Assembly (NCBI RefSeq): GCF_007988825.1
Contig: NZ_BJUW01000004.1
Location: 62,001-126,000, forward strand
DNA from: Microbacterium aerolatum
GTDB taxonomy: Bacteria > Actinomycetota > Actinomycetes > Actinomycetales > Microbacteriaceae
Direction: 5' to 3'
DNA: 64,000 bases
The position numbers and the translations under genes were made by a program. The notes beneath the pieces are model-generated. The model was given only the letters and a program-made list of their open reading frames with translations. It was not told the DNA's origin and did not search any database. Numbering within the stretch: the stretch's first letter is position 1; each line of letters begins with the position of its first letter. This document shows positions 63,036 through 64,000 of the stretch, piece by piece.

Positions 63036-64000
63036 TCAAAGCTCAGGATCGAGCATATCGAGGCGGACGGACAGGGGGATCCGGTTGCTCTGCCCTCGCC
63101 GCCGTCGCCGGCCAGCTGCCTCCGCAACGACGGCGGCGCGCAGACGAGTCGCGACGGCTGGGCCCGCGGCGTATTCGAATCGGACGAGCGCGCGCACGCG
63201 CCCGGTGTCGCCCTTGTCCGATGTGGGGTCGCTCTCGACCGGCACGGGCCCGAGAACGGCGTCCGCGGGAAGCGGGAGCTCGCGAAGTCCGTCGATCGCG
63301 CGCGCCACAGATGCCGGCAGCCCCTCGACGAGCGCCACCCTGGTGGCAGGAGGGAGGTGCAGCGGCGCGCGGCTGTCGAGCTCGGACCGCGCGTAGGCCG
63401 GCTGCGTCCAGGTCGCTAGCGCCCGGCCGACGGGGCCGTCGACGCCGACGAGGTGTATCGGTGCGCCGGGGGCCGCGAGGGCCGCTGCGTTCGACCACCA
63501 GCGCAGGCAGGACTCTCCGATGCGCAGGTCGGGTGCCTGCAGCATCCGCGGCCCGTCCAGCAGGAGCACGGCGCGGTAACCGCCATCGGCTGTCGGCTCG
63601 GCGCCGCGCGTCGCGACCACCAGCGCCGGCTTCGCCTCGACCCTCTCGACGGGGTGGGCGCCGTCGGCGACGATGACCCGCACACCGGCGAACGCGCGAC
63701 CGAGCTCGTCAGCGGTGCGCTCACTGCCCGACGCCGCCAGGCGCAGCTTCGTCGACGAGCACGCGCTGCAGTGCCACGCGCGCGCAGAACGACCGCACCA
63801 GCCGCACACCGGCACTGCTCCCCGATGGGCGGCCCCCAGCGGTCCCCCGCAGTGCGCGCAGCGGGCGGGCGCGCGGCAGTCGGCGCACACGAGCGTCGGA
63901 GCGAAGCCGGGGCGTGCGACCTGCACGAGCACCGGGCCCTCCTCGGTCGCCTTGCGCGCGGCCGCGAAGGCGCCGGAGTGGACGCGCTGGGCTGGTTGCT
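63036..64000 (-). CDS. priA: primosomal protein N' (PriA), C-terminal part, helicase motifs degenerate
   Basis: The frame is open past the window's right edge, so the N-terminus is missing; about 321 codons are seen. Four Cys pairs (CADC, CAHC, CGWC, CSAC) form the zinc-binding region. After them the canonical PriA helicase motifs V-VI (with the QVAGRAGR box) are not recognisable; the aligned part reads APDLRIGESCLRWW. This matches actinobacterial PriA-like proteins that have lost ATPase function but are kept beside fmt. It restarts stalled forks in other bacteria. Confidence 0.9.
   Translation of the reverse strand, partial: QPAQRVHSGAFAAARKATEEGPVLVQVARPGFAPTLVCADCRAPARCAHCGGPLGAAHRGAVPVCGWCGRSARAWHCSACSSTKLRLAASGSERTADELGRAFAGVRVIVADGAHPVERVEAKPALVVATRGAEPTADGGYRAVLLLDGPRMLQAPDLRIGESCLRWWSNAAALAAPGAPIHLVGVDGPVGRALATWTQPAYARSELDSRAPLHLPPATRVALVEGLPASVARAIDGLRELPLPADAVLGPVPVESDPTSDKGDTGRVRALVRFEYAAGPAVATRLRAAVVAEAAGRRRRRGQSNRIPLSVRLDMLDPEL

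Noticed and set aside
1..64000. CRISPR arrays, insertion sequences, prophage or integrase genes
   Set aside because: No spaced direct repeats, transposase motifs or phage genes were seen on either strand.

Overview
The window is high-GC DNA from an actinobacterium, most likely Microbacterium or a close relative in the Microbacteriaceae. This rests on dense, short-spaced genes, many GTG starts, two tRNA-Leu genes without encoded CCA, and marker genes such as rbpA, pafBC, an ANTAR regulator, the HGxxPAAW trp-locus membrane protein and an actinobacterial-type PriA. No phage, insertion sequence, CRISPR array or rRNA is visible. Most of the window is conserved chromosomal core, with a small accessory stretch around 25.4-36.6 kb.

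Layout: 1-1734 is the tail of an acyl-CoA degradation operon (acyl-CoA dehydrogenase, MaoC hydratase, CitE-like lyase). 1737-7867 holds a phosphatase/sirtuin pair, a SpoU methyltransferase, an SGNH hydrolase, a DEVH helicase and a VIT1-type transporter, followed by a bidirectional terminator and tRNA-Leu(GAG). 8162-21471 follows the actinobacterial Pup-proteasome neighbourhood (M20 peptidase, uppP, PAC2, HAD, trmI, FKBP, pafB, pafC, tatA, tatC, helY, lnt, rbpA), but the mpa/dop/pup/prcBA/pafA genes themselves are absent. 21585-25326 has an nfeD-SPFH-GDPD operon, an atypical SDR and an HdeD-like membrane protein.

25425-31340 is accessory: a short UvrA-like ATPase, a P1B-type metal ATPase, the decayed end of a universal stress protein gene, and a kinase/methyltransferase pair that looks lower in GC. 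After a GNAT enzyme, an MFS transporter and DUF6458, 33671-36625 holds a tightly coupled four-gene operon with no function I can name: SGNH hydrolase, YczE membrane protein, SUMF1-like protein, arginase-fold protein. 36649-40701 is DUF885 hydrolase, LLM flavoprotein and MFS transporter.

40738-64000 is core metabolism and information processing: polA, a hotdog thioesterase, an ANTAR response regulator, tRNA-Leu(CAA), pyk, gltBD, then a long minus-strand his/trp run (hisE-hisG-hisF-hisI, two small membrane proteins, trpC-trpB-trpA, lgt; trpE is missing), and rpe, rsmB, fmt and a partial priA.

A recurrent feature explains many starts: a TANNNT -10 hexamer lies 6 or 7 nt before the start codon with no ribosome binding site, which points to leaderless mRNAs. 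In three cases the TAG of that hexamer is also the stop codon of the upstream gene.
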